From Clostridia bacterium (GTDB lineage Bacteria > Bacillota > Clostridia > Oscillospirales > Acutalibacteraceae), in contig JAFSCE010000007.1 in assembly GCA_017436915.1 (NCBI GenBank), forward strand, positions 1 through 52,778: a stretch of 52,778 bases of DNA. Direction: 5' to 3'. The notes beneath the pieces were generated by a model. The model searched no databases, was not told where the DNA came from, and was given only the letters and a program-made list of their open reading frames with translations. Below, piece by piece: positions 36,577 to 45,476 of the stretch (position 1 is the stretch's first letter; each line of letters begins with the position of its first letter). A program made the translations under genes and the position numbers.

Positions 36577-37848
36577 TTAGCCCTCCACTTGTGCCAGCAT
36601 CGCACGCGCGCCGATGTCGGTGCGATAATACTTGTTATCGAACTGAATCTGCCCGACCAACGCATACGAAGCGTTGATCGCGTCGGCGAGCGAATCGGCC
36701 ACTGCGGTTGCACCGAGCACGCGACCGCCGTCGGTCAGCAACTTGCCGTCCGAGAGTTTGGCGCCTGCAACGTAAACGTTATCCGCAATCGCTGCGGGAA
36801 TGGTGATTTCGTAGCCCTTTTCATAGGCGGTAGGATATCCCTTGGATGCCATGATGACACAGCAGGCGTGCTTATCGCTGAACGTAACATCCACTTCCGA
36901 CAAGGTGCCGCCCGTCACCGCTTGCATGACGGTAAGCAGATCGCTTTCGAGAAGCGGTAACACGACCTGCGTTTCGGGATCGCCGAATCGGCAGTTGTAT
37001 TCAATGACTTTCGGGCCGTTTGCCGTGAGCATTAACCCGAAATACAGGCAGCCCTTAAACGTGCGTCCCTCCGCTTTCATGGCGCGAATAGTAGGTAAGA
37101 AAATCTCTTCCATGCACTGTGCGGCAATATCGGCGGTGTAATACGGGTTCGGAGCAACGGTACCCATACCGCCGGTGTTAAGACCCGTATCGTTATCCCC
37201 TGCTCGCTTATGATCCATGGACGAGATCATGGGAACGACGGTTTCACCGTCGGTAAACGACAAAACGCTTACTTCGGGGCCGGTCAAGAATTCTTCGATG
37301 ACGATGTTGTCACCACTCTTGCCGAACACTTTATCTTCCATCATGGAACGGACGGCGTCTTTCGCTTCCTCACGCGTCATGGCGATGATAACGCCCTTGC
37401 CGAGCGCTAAACCGTCTGCTTTGATGACCGTGGGGATGGGCGCGGTATCCAAATACGAAAGCGCGGCATCCATATCGTTGAACACTTCGTATGCCGCGGT
37501 GGGAATACCGTACTTCTTCATCAGGTTTTTGGAAAACACCTTACTGCCCTCAATGATGGCGGCTTTCGCCTCAGGGCCGAAGCAAGGAATATTCTTTTCC
37601 TGCAGGGCATCCACCGCACCGAGCACCAGCGGATCATCGGGTGCGACGACAGCGTAATCAATACCGTTTTTTACGGCAAAGTCAACGATCGCGTCGATAT
37701 CCTTGGCACCGATCGGAACCAGCGTGGCATCGTTTGCCATGCCGCCGTTACCGGGTAGGGCGTAGATCTCGCTGACCGCGGGATTTTCTTTTAGTTTTTT
37801 GATGATGGCGTGCTCGCGTCCGCCGCCGCCAACGACCATGATTTTCAT
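36577..37848 (-). CDS. purD: Phosphoribosylamine-glycine ligase (GAR synthetase)
   Basis: A 423-residue ATP-grasp enzyme joining phosphoribosylamine and glycine. The N-terminus MKIMVVGGGGREHAIIKKL, the ATP-grasp body (VIKADGLALGKGVIIAMTRE, EEFLTGPEVSVLSF) and the substrate/metal stretch NTGGMGTVAPNPYY and EYNCRFGDPETQVVLPLL are intact. AAGGAG stands 7 nt before ATG 37848. No fusion to PurM or PurN, unlike in eukaryotes. Confidence 0.96.
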   Translation of the reverse strand: MKIMVVGGGGREHAIIKKLKENPAVSEIYALPGNGGMANDATLVPIGAKDIDAIVDFAVKNGIDYAVVAPDDPLVLGAVDALQEKNIPCFGPEAKAAIIEGSKVFSKNLMKKYGIPTAAYEVFNDMDAALSYLDTAPIPTVIKADGLALGKGVIIAMTREEAKDAVRSMMEDKVFGKSGDNIVIEEFLTGPEVSVLSFTDGETVVPMISSMDHKRAGDNDTGLNTGGMGTVAPNPYYTADIAAQCMEEIFLPTIRAMKAEGRTFKGCLYFGLMLTANGPKVIEYNCRFGDPETQVVLPLLESDLLTVMQAVTGGTLSEVDVTFSDKHACCVIMASKGYPTAYEKGYEITIPAAIADNVYVAGAKLSDGKLLTDGGRVLGATAVADSLADAINASYALVGQIQFDNKYYRTDIGARAMLAQVEG

Positions 37849-37867
37849 ACCAAAACTCCTTGCAAGA

Positions 37868-39052
37868 TCAATGGTGGAACAAGCGCATACCGGTGAACGA
37901 CAAGGTCATGCCGTATTTATCGCAGCACTCGATGACCACGTCGTCACGGATGGAGCCACCCGGCTCGGCGATGTATTTGACACCGCTGCGATAGGCGCGC
38001 TCGATGTTGTCGTCAAACGGGAAAAACGCGTCGCTGCCGAGTGCTACACCGTCGATCGTATCGAGATACGCTCTTGTCTCCGCATCGGTGAGCGGGGCGG
38101 GTTGCTCGGTGAAGTATTTCTGCCAGTTGCCGTCCGCGCAGACGTCTTCTTCGTTTTTGTTGATATAACCGTCGATGACGTTGTCACGGTCGGGACGCTT
38201 GAGATCTGCTTTGAACGGGAGGTTTAACACCTTTTCGTGCTGACGCAGGAACCAGGTATCGGCTTTGCCGCCCGCAAGACGGGTGCAGTGAATACGGGAT
38301 TGCTGACCCGCACCCACGCCGATCGCCTGACCGTCTACCGCGTAGCAAACGGAGTTGGATTGGGTGTATTTGAGCGTAATGAGCGCGATGATAAGATCAC
38401 GCGCCGCGCTGTCGGGCAGATCTTTGTTTGCGGAGACCATATTGTTCAGCAGTTCGCGGTTGATTTTGAAGTTGTTGCGACCCTGCTCAAAGGTGATGCC
38501 GTACACCTGCTTGGTTTCCTGCTCGGCGGGGACGTAGTTGGGGTCAATCTTAACAACATTGTAGTTGCCTTTGCGCTTTTGCTTGAGAATTTCCAGTGCT
38601 TCGGGCTCATAGCCGGGGGCGATGATGCCGTCGGACACTTCACGCGCGATCATTTTCGCGGTGGTAACGTCGCACACGTCGCTGAGGGCGACCCAGTCAC
38701 CGAACGAGCACATACGGTCGGTACCGCGGGCTCTGGCATACGCACACGCGAGCGGCGACTCATCGAGCCCCTCGATGTCGTCCACAAAGCACGCTTTTTT
38801 CAGCGTATCCGACAGCGGAATACCTACCGCCGCGGAGGTCGGGCTGACGTGCTTGAAGGACGTTACAGCAGGCAAGCCGAGCGCTTCTTTGAGTTCTTTG
38901 ACGAGCTGCCAGGAGTTGAAAGCATCCAAGAAGTTGATGTAGCCGGGACGGCCGCACAAGATCTCAATCGGCAGTTCACTGCCGTCTTGCATATAGATAC
39001 GGGACGGTTTTTGGTTGGGGTTACAACCGTATTTCAGTTCAAATTCTTTCAT
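37868..39052 (-). CDS. AICAR transformylase, stand-alone and animal-like
   Basis: A 394-residue enzyme that formylates AICAR with 10-formyl-THF. It corresponds only to the C-terminal domain of PurH; the IMP cyclohydrolase domain is absent. The catalytic Lys-His pair is in TSFKHVSPTSAAVGIPLS. YARARGTDRMCSFGDWVALS, REVSDGIIAPGYE, KYTQSNSVCYAVDGQAIGVG and AGQQSRIHCTRLAGGKADTW are strikingly close to animal ATIC as I remember it, down to the end RLFHH, where bacterial PurH ends RHFRH. It follows the cyclohydrolase gene by 12 bp, so the two together replace PurH. I give no symbol because purH denotes the bifunctional protein. Confidence 0.9.
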   Translation of the reverse strand: MKEFELKYGCNPNQKPSRIYMQDGSELPIEILCGRPGYINFLDAFNSWQLVKELKEALGLPAVTSFKHVSPTSAAVGIPLSDTLKKACFVDDIEGLDESPLACAYARARGTDRMCSFGDWVALSDVCDVTTAKMIAREVSDGIIAPGYEPEALEILKQKRKGNYNVVKIDPNYVPAEQETKQVYGITFEQGRNNFKINRELLNNMVSANKDLPDSAARDLIIALITLKYTQSNSVCYAVDGQAIGVGAGQQSRIHCTRLAGGKADTWFLRQHEKVLNLPFKADLKRPDRDNVIDGYINKNEEDVCADGNWQKYFTEQPAPLTDAETRAYLDTIDGVALGSDAFFPFDDNIERAYRSGVKYIAEPGGSIRDDVVIECCDKYGMTLSFTGMRLFHH

Positions 39053-39064
39053 GATGCTTTCTCC

Positions 39065-39793
39065 TTACTTGTTCTTATTGATGATGATCTCGGTGGGCTT
39101 GTCGCCGTTAAGCGGGACACAGCGCACGAAAAGCGAGACCTTATTATCTTCATTCAAGTTGTTCCAAACGAGATCTGCCAGTTCCTCGGCGGTGTTAGGC
39201 AATTCGACCTCTTCCGGTTCACCGTAGAACGACGGGATGGGATCGCCGTCGCATTTGTAGGTGTGAATGAAATGACCGATGCCGTCTAACGGATTGTAGC
39301 TGTAGAAATAACGCTGGCAAGCATCCGGATTGCCGTTGTTGCTTTTGAGAATGGATAATTTGTAATGGAAGGTCTGACCCGGGAACGCATAGTACAGGAT
39401 ACCGGAAATACGAGGGGTGAAGTTGGGAGCGTCGGGCTCAAATTCGCGGGTGTGCAATGCTTTTTCGAAGGAGAAACCGTCTTCGCCGTGTTCCTTGATA
39501 TAGTCAAACACGGTATTGGTCTGGTCACCGTTGGTGATGATATCGGTGTCACCGAGTTGCAGATACGGATTGTAAATGATTAAGCTCGGATCGGACAATT
39601 TGGATTCGTCAAACGCTTTGGTGCGCATGCCGCCTTCAAAGCTTTCGAAGATGCGGTTGCGGCTGTTGACGCTGCGACCCATGATGAAGTACGCGATCAT
39701 TGCGTTTTTGCCATCCGCCGATTTGCCGATCACGATGCCGCGACCGGGGTAGGTATTCTCGCTCAAAAGAGTTTTCAAATCATATAAAGCCAT
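39065..39793 (-). CDS. purO: IMP cyclohydrolase, PurO-like
   Basis: A 242-residue protein of the IMP_cyclohyd family known first from archaeal PurO. Supporting stretches are YPGRGIVIGKSADGKNAMIA, YFIMGRSVNSRNRIFE, IYNPYLQLGDTDIITNGDQT and PRISGILYYAF, with no similarity to the MGS-like cyclohydrolase domain of PurH. It would close FAICAR to IMP, the last purine step. Its position between purN and the stand-alone transformylase, with no purH in the operon, strongly supports this. ATG 39793 begins 2 bp after purN. The symbol is by analogy to the archaeal enzyme. Confidence 0.82.
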   Translation of the reverse strand: MALYDLKTLLSENTYPGRGIVIGKSADGKNAMIAYFIMGRSVNSRNRIFESFEGGMRTKAFDESKLSDPSLIIYNPYLQLGDTDIITNGDQTNTVFDYIKEHGEDGFSFEKALHTREFEPDAPNFTPRISGILYYAFPGQTFHYKLSILKSNNGNPDACQRYFYSYNPLDGIGHFIHTYKCDGDPIPSFYGEPEEVELPNTAEELADLVWNNLNEDNKVSLFVRCVPLNGDKPTEIIINKNK

Positions 39794-39795
39794 AA

Positions 39796-40404
39796 TTACT
39801 CACCTTTCATCGCGGCTGATACTTGTTCCACCGCCGCGGGCAATATTTTCCATTCCGCTAAACGCATAACGCGTTTTTGCAAGGTTTCGGGGGTATCGTT
39901 TTTAAGGATCTTCACCGCTTTTTGCAAGATGATCTCACCCCCGTCAGGTACCTCGTTGACAAAATGCACGGTAGCGCCCGTGACTTTGACACCGTATTCC
40001 AGTGCTGCCTCGTGCACGCGGAGCCCGTAAAAGCCCTTGCCGCAGAACGAGGGGATCAGCGACGGGTGAACGTTGATGATGCGCTTCGGATACGCACTCG
40101 TAAACCGTTCGCTTAAGATCGACATGAAGCCCGCGAGCACGATAATGTCAATACCGTTCTCATTCAGAGCATCCATGATGGCTTGCTCAAACTTATCTTG
40201 CGAGCCAAGCGCCTTTTTGCTGACGACCAACGTATCAATTCCCGCTTTCGCCGCACGTTCCAGTGCGAACGCAGAGGGATTGTTGGAAATTACTAATTTG
40301 ATCTCACCGCTATGTAAGATACCGCTTTGCTGTGCGTCGATCAACGCTTGCAGGTTGGTGCCGCCGCCCGAAACCAAAACGGCGATGCGTGCTTTGTTAC
40401 TCAT
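39796..40404 (-). CDS. purN: Phosphoribosylglycinamide formyltransferase
   Basis: A 202-residue 10-formyl-THF-dependent GAR transformylase. VLVSGGGTNLQALIDA binds phosphate; the catalytic Asn and His are in INVHPSLIPSFCGKGFYG and the Asp in FVNEVPDGGEII. It starts at ATG 40404, 14 bp after purM. Length is normal. Confidence 0.95.
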   Translation of the reverse strand: MSNKARIAVLVSGGGTNLQALIDAQQSGILHSGEIKLVISNNPSAFALERAAKAGIDTLVVSKKALGSQDKFEQAIMDALNENGIDIIVLAGFMSILSERFTSAYPKRIINVHPSLIPSFCGKGFYGLRVHEAALEYGVKVTGATVHFVNEVPDGGEIILQKAVKILKNDTPETLQKRVMRLAEWKILPAAVEQVSAAMKGE

Positions 40405-40418
40405 AACGTAAAGTCCTC

Positions 40419-41459
40419 TCAGACGATCGCAATCTTCTCGTCACTTTCGATGATCTTACCGATGATATAGGGATCTTCGCCGTTCTCTTTGAGAACAGCC
40501 AGCGCCTTGTCTGCGTCTTCGGGAGCGACCACGATGCTCATGCCGACACCCATGTTGAAGGTGTTGAACATATCGCGCTCGTCGATGCCACCGACTTTGG
40601 CAAGCAGATCGAAGATCGGCAACACTTTGACGGCGTCACGCTTGATCTCGGCGCCGAGTCCGTCCGGAATGCTGCGCGGGATATTCTCGTAGAAGCCGCC
40701 GCCCGTGATATGCGAAATACCCTTGACTTTGACCTGCTCCAGCAGGGCGAGGACGGGTTTTACGTAGATCTTAGTGGGGGTCAGCAGTGTTTCGCCAAGC
40801 GATTTACCGCCAAGCTCGGCAACGGGAGAGGAAAGATCTGCATTCTCGACATCGAACACTTTACGGACGAGCGAGAAACCGTTGGAATGGACACCGCTGG
40901 ACGGCAGAGCGATCACGACGTCGCCCGCTTTCATGGTGTTGTTATCCAAGATATCTTTTTTATCAACGATACCCACGGCAAAGCCAGCCAAATCGTAATC
41001 GTCTTCCGGCATGAGGCCCGGATGCTCGGCGGTTTCGCCGCCGATCAACGCGGCACCCGACTGCACACAACCTTCGGCAACACCCTTGACGATGTCTGCG
41101 ATCTTTTCGGGAACGTTCTTGCCGCAAGCAATATAATCGAGGAAAAAGAGCGGTTTGGCACCGACACAGATGATGTCGTTAACACACATGGCCACCGCAT
41201 CGATACCGATGGTATCGTGCTTGTCCAATAACATCGCGATCTTCACTTTGGTGCCGCAACCGTCGGTGCCGCTGACCAAAACGGGTTCTTCCATATTGGT
41301 CGGCAGACCGAAGCAACCGCCAAAACCACCGACGTCATCCAAACAACCGGCGTTACGGGTTCTGGCAATGTGCTGTTTCATGAGTTCTACGGCTTTGTAA
41401 CCGGCGGTAATATCAACGCCCGCCGCCGCGTAGGAGTCGGATCTTGAATTGTTGTGCAT
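40419..41459 (-). CDS. purM: Phosphoribosylaminoimidazole synthetase (AIR synthase)
   Basis: A 346-residue ATP-dependent cyclase converting FGAM to [77 protein letters not shown] and [13 protein letters not shown] are the family signatures. It starts 5 bp after purF. Length matches the family. Confidence 0.96.
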   Translation of the reverse strand: MHNNSRSDSYAAAGVDITAGYKAVELMKQHIARTRNAGCLDDVGGFGGCFGLPTNMEEPVLVSGTDGCGTKVKIAMLLDKHDTIGIDAVAMCVNDIICVGAKPLFFLDYIACGKNVPEKIADIVKGVAEGCVQSGAALIGGETAEHPGLMPEDDYDLAGFAVGIVDKKDILDNNTMKAGDVVIALPSSGVHSNGFSLVRKVFDVENADLSSPVAELGGKSLGETLLTPTKIYVKPVLALLEQVKVKGISHITGGGFYENIPRSIPDGLGAEIKRDAVKVLPIFDLLAKVGGIDERDMFNTFNMGVGMSIVVAPEDADKALAVLKENGEDPYIIGKIIESDEKIAIV

Positions 41460-41464
41460 AACGT

Positions 41465-42886
41465 TTATTCCTTTCCGTTCAAGCAGTATGTGCAGAGCTC
41501 ACATTCGGGAAGACCGATGGCTTTTATCACGTTTTCGATGGATTGAAAATCCAGCGAAGCAAACTCAAACCGTTTGCAGAGCGCTTCGCGCAGGTTTTTG
41601 CCGCGCTTTGTGTTGCCGTCGCTGTATTCGTCGATGTGTTCGAAACCCTCTTCCCCTTCAAGCTCCACGATCACGCGTCTGGCGATCAGATCCATGTCCG
41701 AGGTAGAACGGGAAAAATTGAGGTACTTGCAGCCGAACATGATCGGCGGGCAAGCGGAGCGCATGTGAACTTCCTTGGCACCGTTTTCATACAGAAAATC
41801 GACGGTTTCTTTGATCTGCGTACCGCGCACGATGGAGTCGTCTACAAACAAGAGTTTTTTATCCGTAATGAGATCCTTGACGGGGATCTGCTTCATTTTG
41901 GCGATCTTGTCGCGTTCCGTCTGTTTGGACGGCATAAAACTGCGCGACCAGGTGGGGGTATATTTGATGAACGCGCGGGCATAATGCGTGCCGCTTTCGT
42001 TCGCGTAGCCGATCGCGTGCGGGATACCGCTATCCGGCATGCCGCAAACGTAATCGAGATCGCCTACCATTCCCTTTTCTTTATCGTTTTGTGCCATCAG
42101 CGCACCGTTTCGGTAACGCATTGCCTCCACGTTAACGCCTTCGTAGGCGGCGGTGGAGTAGCCGTAATAGGTCCACAAGAACGAACAGATGCGTTTCTTT
42201 TTACCCGGCTTTGCCAACACGGTTATGGAATCGGGAGTGAGCTCCACGATCTCGCCGGGGCCGAGTTCTTTTTCGATCTCGAAGCCGAGTTTTTCCGCCG
42301 CGTAAGACTCGAAGGTGGCACAGTAGCCATCCTCACCCTTACCGATCAGGATCGGCAGACGGCCGACCTTGTCGCGGGCGGCAATGATCGAGCCGCTGTT
42401 TGTGAGAATAAGAATGGTGGTGGTGCCGTCGATGACTTCTTGCGCGAAACGGATACCCTCCACAAAGCTGTCTTTCAAGCTAATAAGAGAAGCGAGCAAT
42501 TCGGTCGAGTTGACTCTGCCGCCGGTCATCGCATCAAAATGATCGTCGCGCTGAACGTGCTGTTCGATCAGTTCCTCGGCATTGTTGATAACACCGGTGG
42601 TGCAAATTGCAAACGTGCCGAGCTTAGAGCGAATGAGCAACGGCTGGGGATCGCTATCGCTGATACAGCCGATTGCCGCCGTGCCGTTCATTTCATCCAG
42701 TACGTGCTCAAACTTGGTGCGGAACGGTGAATTCTCAATGTTGTGGATCTGCCGTTGCAAGCCGATCTCGGCATCGTATGCCGCGAGCCCCGCTCGGCGT
42801 GTACCCAAGTGCGAGTGATAATCCACACCAAAAAACACGTCCAACAGACACTCTTTGGTTGAGGTGATTCCGAAAAATCCTCCCAT
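41465..42886 (-). CDS. purF: PurF-like amidophosphoribosyltransferase lacking the Cys nucleophile
   Basis: A 473-residue PurF homologue starting at ATG 42886 behind AAGGAGG. Canonical PurF exposes Cys after Met removal (MCGI...), but here the start reads MGGFFGITS, so the glutaminase nucleophile is Gly. The oxyanion motif NGN is also changed ([12 protein letters not shown]), as is the R-G-Q-D block ([13 protein letters not shown]). The C-terminal phosphoribosyltransferase domain is intact, with the PRPP loop at 347-355 (FVDDSIVRG). Cys234, Cys386, Cys465 and Cys468 (RICSF, GCKY, CTYC) match the [4Fe-4S] ligands of Bacillus PurF. It may use free ammonia or a separate glutaminase, or a second true PurF may exist elsewhere. 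The gene lies in a pur operon between purC and purM. Confidence 0.85.
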   Translation of the reverse strand: MGGFFGITSTKECLLDVFFGVDYHSHLGTRRAGLAAYDAEIGLQRQIHNIENSPFRTKFEHVLDEMNGTAAIGCISDSDPQPLLIRSKLGTFAICTTGVINNAEELIEQHVQRDDHFDAMTGGRVNSTELLASLISLKDSFVEGIRFAQEVIDGTTTILILTNSGSIIAARDKVGRLPILIGKGEDGYCATFESYAAEKLGFEIEKELGPGEIVELTPDSITVLAKPGKKKRICSFLWTYYGYSTAAYEGVNVEAMRYRNGALMAQNDKEKGMVGDLDYVCGMPDSGIPHAIGYANESGTHYARAFIKYTPTWSRSFMPSKQTERDKIAKMKQIPVKDLITDKKLLFVDDSIVRGTQIKETVDFLYENGAKEVHMRSACPPIMFGCKYLNFSRSTSDMDLIARRVIVELEGEEGFEHIDEYSDGNTKRGKNLREALCKRFEFASLDFQSIENVIKAIGLPECELCTYCLNGKE

Positions 42887-42917
42887 GATGTCCTCCTTAA
42901 ACTAAGTCCGTAAAAGC

Positions 42918-42944
42918 CCAAATACGCCCTATAGGCGTATTTGG
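42918..42944 (-). other. Intra-operon hairpin between purC and purF
   Basis: On the minus strand, CCAAATACGCC (42944-42934) and GGCGTATTTGG (42928-42918) form a perfect 11-bp stem with a 5-nt loop. It is followed by GCTTTTACGG, a T-run too short for strong termination. It may partly attenuate, or mark an RNA-processing site setting purE-purC levels above the rest. Confidence 0.5.
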
Positions 42945-42957
42945 TGGTTCGTATTGA

Positions 42958-43638
42958 TTAGGCGAAAAACAGTTTGGACAGGGTCATGGGATCGATATAC
43001 TCGCCGTCCTTGTACACGCGCATGTTACCGGAAGCGATCTCGTCGATGAGCATTACTTTACCGTCAGCATCGTAACCAAATTCAAACTTGATGTCGTAAA
43101 GCACGAGGCCCTTTTCTTTGAGATCATCCGCAACGATCTGCGTGATCTTCTGGGTCATCAATTTCATGTCATCGTACTGCTCGGCAGTCATCACGCCGAG
43201 ATCGACAAGACCGTCTTTGGTAACCAGCGGATCGCCCTTTTCGTCGTTCTTAAAGGTCATTTCCACATAAGCGGGCAGATCGGCGCCTTCCTCGATATAA
43301 TCGCTGTAGCGGCGATAGAAGCTACCAACCGCCTTATGACGGCAGATAACCTCAAGACCTTTGCCGAACACCTTGGCAGGCAGGACTTCCATGGTGGTAT
43401 CTTCCAGAGAAGCATCCACGTAATGGGTCTTAATGCCGGCGGCATTGACCTTTTCGAAGAAATAGATCGACATGCGCAGATTAACGTCACCCACACCGTC
43501 GATGGTTAAGCCAACGGCGTTCTCGCCGGGATCAAACACACCGTCTTTGCCGGTGCAATCATCTTTGAACTTCAGCAAGTAATTGCCGTTATCCAAAGCA
43601 AAGACATCTTTCGTTTTTCCCACATAGACCTGTTTCAT
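42958..43638 (-). CDS. purC: SAICAR synthetase
   Basis: A 226-residue ATP-dependent ligase joining CAIR and aspartate. The N-terminus [20 protein letters not shown] is the ATP-binding start; [34 protein letters not shown] and [20 protein letters not shown] are family motifs. It lies 42 bp after purE. The next step needs PurB, which is not in the window. Confidence 0.95.
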   Translation of the reverse strand: MKQVYVGKTKDVFALDNGNYLLKFKDDCTGKDGVFDPGENAVGLTIDGVGDVNLRMSIYFFEKVNAAGIKTHYVDASLEDTTMEVLPAKVFGKGLEVICRHKAVGSFYRRYSDYIEEGADLPAYVEMTFKNDEKGDPLVTKDGLVDLGVMTAEQYDDMKLMTQKITQIVADDLKEKGLVLYDIKFEFGYDADGKVMLIDEIASGNMRVYKDGEYIDPMTLSKLFFA

Positions 43639-43680
43639 TTCGGAAAACCCCTTTATAAAAAAATTATTAAAAACTAAACT

Positions 43681-44169
43681 TTACAGAGTTGCTGCAATCG
43701 ACGCGTCTTTTTCCAGCACTTTCGCTGCATCGGATTTGCGTTTTTGATCCAGTTTTGCCGCTAACTCTTTATCTTCGACCGCCAAGATCTGCGCCGCAAG
43801 CAGTGCTGCATTAGCGCCGCCGCCGATGGCAACGGTCGCAACCGGAATACCGGTGGGCATCTGCACGGTGGAAAGCAAGGCATCCATACCGTCGAGCACC
43901 GAGGATTTGCACGGAACACCGATGACCGGCAAGGTGGTGTTTGCCGCAACGGCACCCGCCAAATGCGCCGCCATGCCGGCAAAGCAGATGAGAGCGCCAA
44001 AGCCATTATCACGTGCCGCGACCGTGAAATCACGCGCCTCGGCGGGGGTGCGGTGCGCAGAATAGATATGTGCCTCATACGCAATGCCCAGTTCTTTTAA
44101 CACGGCCGTGGCCTTTTCCACGATCGGCAGATCGCTGTCGCTGCCCATGATAAGTGCGATTTTTTTCAT
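43681..44169 (-). CDS. purE: 5-(carboxyamino)imidazole ribonucleotide mutase-like protein
   Basis: A 162-residue Pur[30 protein letters not shown], the 'AIR loop' [20 protein letters not shown] and [20 protein letters not shown] are seen. The sequence is nearer class I (N5-CAIR mutase, partner of PurK), but [12 protein letters not shown] and IGGGANAA deviate from the usual GGAAHLPGMVAA and KAGATNAGL. No purK lies in the operon, so either PurK is elsewhere or the enzyme takes CO2 directly. It is the first gene after the ZTP riboswitch. Confidence 0.93.
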   Translation of the reverse strand: MKKIALIMGSDSDLPIVEKATAVLKELGIAYEAHIYSAHRTPAEARDFTVAARDNGFGALICFAGMAAHLAGAVAANTTLPVIGVPCKSSVLDGMDALLSTVQMPTGIPVATVAIGGGANAALLAAQILAVEDKELAAKLDQKRKSDAAKVLEKDASIAATL

Positions 44170-44200
44170 TGCTTTCTCCCCTTACTTTCACAGTAAAAAC

Positions 44201-44246
44201 AAAAAAGGGCACACCAAGCTTACTTCTAAAAATAAGCTCGTGTGCC
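44201..44246 (-). terminator. Expression-platform terminator of the ZTP riboswitch
   Basis: A long stem is formed by GGGCACACGAGCTTA (44246-44232) and TAAGCTTGGTGTGCCC (44222-44207) with a ~9-nt loop, followed by six T's (44206-44201). The 5' arm begins in the conserved TGGGCA of the aptamer, so ligand binding and the terminator exclude each other. ZTP/ZMP should thus turn the operon on. Confidence 0.88.
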
Positions 44247-44330
44247 CAGACGGTCGGCAAACAAAAAACAGCCAACGCACTCTTTGTTCCTTTGTGGTTA
44301 TCCACTCGATCCGTCAGTTGCAAAGAATGC
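44243..44330 (-). ncRNA. ZTP (pfl) riboswitch aptamer controlling the pur operon
   Basis: Read on the minus strand, all known elements are present in order. P1 is GCATTCTTTG (44330-44321) with CAAAGAGTGC (44286-44277). The junction is CAACTGACGGAT. P2 is GTGG-ATAA-CCAC (44305-44294), followed by AAAGGAA. The U-rich linker is flanked by GTTGGC/GCCGAC (P3). The pseudoknot pairs GACGG (44315-44311) with CCGTC (44253-44249), and the conserved TGGGCA closes it. ZTP riboswitches sense ZTP and ZMP (AICAR monophosphate), which build up when 10-formyl-THF is short. The operon below encodes both formyl-using steps and fhs, a fitting target. Confidence 0.92.
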
Positions 44331-44346
44331 TTATTTCCACTCGACA

Positions 44347-44376
44347 AGTATACCATAATCGCGCGTTCACTGTCAA
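44347..44376 (-). promoter_or_regulatory. Promoter of the pur operon
   Basis: Minus strand: perfect TTGACA (44376-44371), 18-bp spacer, TATACT (44352-44347). It starts only 30 bp after the end of pyrB, with no strong terminator between, so pyr read-through into the riboswitch leader is possible. Confidence 0.85.
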
Positions 44377-44405
44377 GATATCAGCCGCATTTTTCGGCAA
44401 GTTTT

Positions 44406-45476
44406 TTACCTCTTCACGCGTCCTTCACAGTACATGCAACGGTACACCTGTTTCTCGGTGTCGACACAACGGAACAGCTGCCGCGGTTCCTGCTCAACGG
44501 CAGTAATACAACGCGGATTTTTGCAGACCAGATCCTCCGCGGCAGTCGTAACCGATTCCCTTTTTCCGTCGGCTTCCGACAGCAATTTGAGGATAAGCGC
44601 CATGCGCATATATTTACCGTTGAGTGCTTGCTCAAAATAGCAGGCCCTGGGATCGTCATCCACCTGAACGCTGATCTCATTAACACGCGGGAGCGGATGC
44701 AACACGCACATTGTTTGAGGCGCTTTTGCCATTTTTTCGGTCGTAAGGACATAACTATCCTTCAGCCGCTCGTATTCCTCGGGATCGTCAAAGCGCTCAC
44801 GCTGAATACGGGTCATGTATAAAATATCGAGTTCACCGAGTGCCTCATCCAACGATTCTGTTTCCGTGTAACTCATATTCTCCATGTACTCATACTTGAC
44901 GTAGTCGGGCAGGCGCAACTCACTCGGCGAGATCAGCACTACACGGATGCCGTGATAGCGCGACAGCGCCGCGATGAGCGAGTGGACCGTTCTGCCGTAT
45001 TTTAAGTCGCCGCAAAAGCCGACGGTCAAGCCCTCCAACGTACCTTTCTCACGATAAATGGTGAGAAGGTCGGCAAGCGTCTGTGTGGGGTGGCAATGGC
45101 CGCCGTCACCGGCGTTGATGACCGGAATACCGGCACTTAAGGAAGCCGCGAACGGCGCGCCCTCCTTGGGATGACGCATGGCGATAATATCGGCATAGCA
45201 GCTGATGATCTTTGCCGTATCGGCCACGCTTTCGCCCTTGGCGGCAGACGACGAGTCCGCATCCGAAAAGCCGATGACACTGCCGCCGAGTTCCAGCATC
45301 GCCGCTTCAAAACTCAGGCGAGTTCTGGTGGACGGCTCGAAAAACAAGGTGGCGAGCTTTTTGCCCTTACATTTTTTGGCGTATTTTTTTGGGCGTTTCA
45401 TGATATCGCACGCCGTTTTCAAAAGATCGTTCAGTTCCTCAACCGAGAGATCTAAAATATCGATCAAGCTTCTCAT
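44406..45476 (-). CDS. pyrB: Aspartate carbamoyltransferase with PyrI-type zinc ribbon fused at the C-terminus
   Basis: A 356-residue ATCase making carbamoyl aspartate. The carbamoyl-phosphate loop [16 protein letters not shown], the Lys-containing loop [32 protein letters not shown] and [11 protein letters not shown] are intact through ~residue 310. The last 39 residues form C-x4-C-x23-C-x2-C (Cys318, 323, 347, 350; CKNPRC ... RCMYC), the exact spacing of the zinc site of the E. coli regulatory chain PyrI. The PyrI nucleotide-binding domain is missing. The fused ribbon may brace trimer-trimer contacts without allosteric control. ATG 45476 overlaps the pyrE stop (ATGA). It is the last gene of the pyr operon. 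Confidence 0.93.
   Translation of the reverse strand: MRSLIDILDLSVEELNDLLKTACDIMKRPKKYAKKCKGKKLATLFFEPSTRTRLSFEAAMLELGGSVIGFSDADSSSAAKGESVADTAKIISCYADIIAMRHPKEGAPFAASLSAGIPVINAGDGGHCHPTQTLADLLTIYREKGTLEGLTVGFCGDLKYGRTVHSLIAALSRYHGIRVVLISPSELRLPDYVKYEYMENMSYTETESLDEALGELDILYMTRIQRERFDDPEEYERLKDSYVLTTEKMAKAPQTMCVLHPLPRVNEISVQVDDDPRACYFEQALNGKYMRMALILKLLSEADGKRESVTTAAEDLVCKNPRCITAVEQEPRQLFRCVDTEKQVYRCMYCEGRVKR

Noticed and set aside
38237..39289. 350-codon plus-strand frame opposite the AICAR transformylase
   Set aside because: Antisense shadow caused by codon bias; the minus strand encodes an unmistakable transformylase.
41543..42730. 395-codon plus-strand frame opposite purF
   Set aside because: Shadow frame without SD or family motifs; lies wholly within a recognised gene.
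44377..44405. Terminator after pyrB
   Set aside because: Only a 4-bp GCCG/CGGC stem without a T-run; not enough to call.
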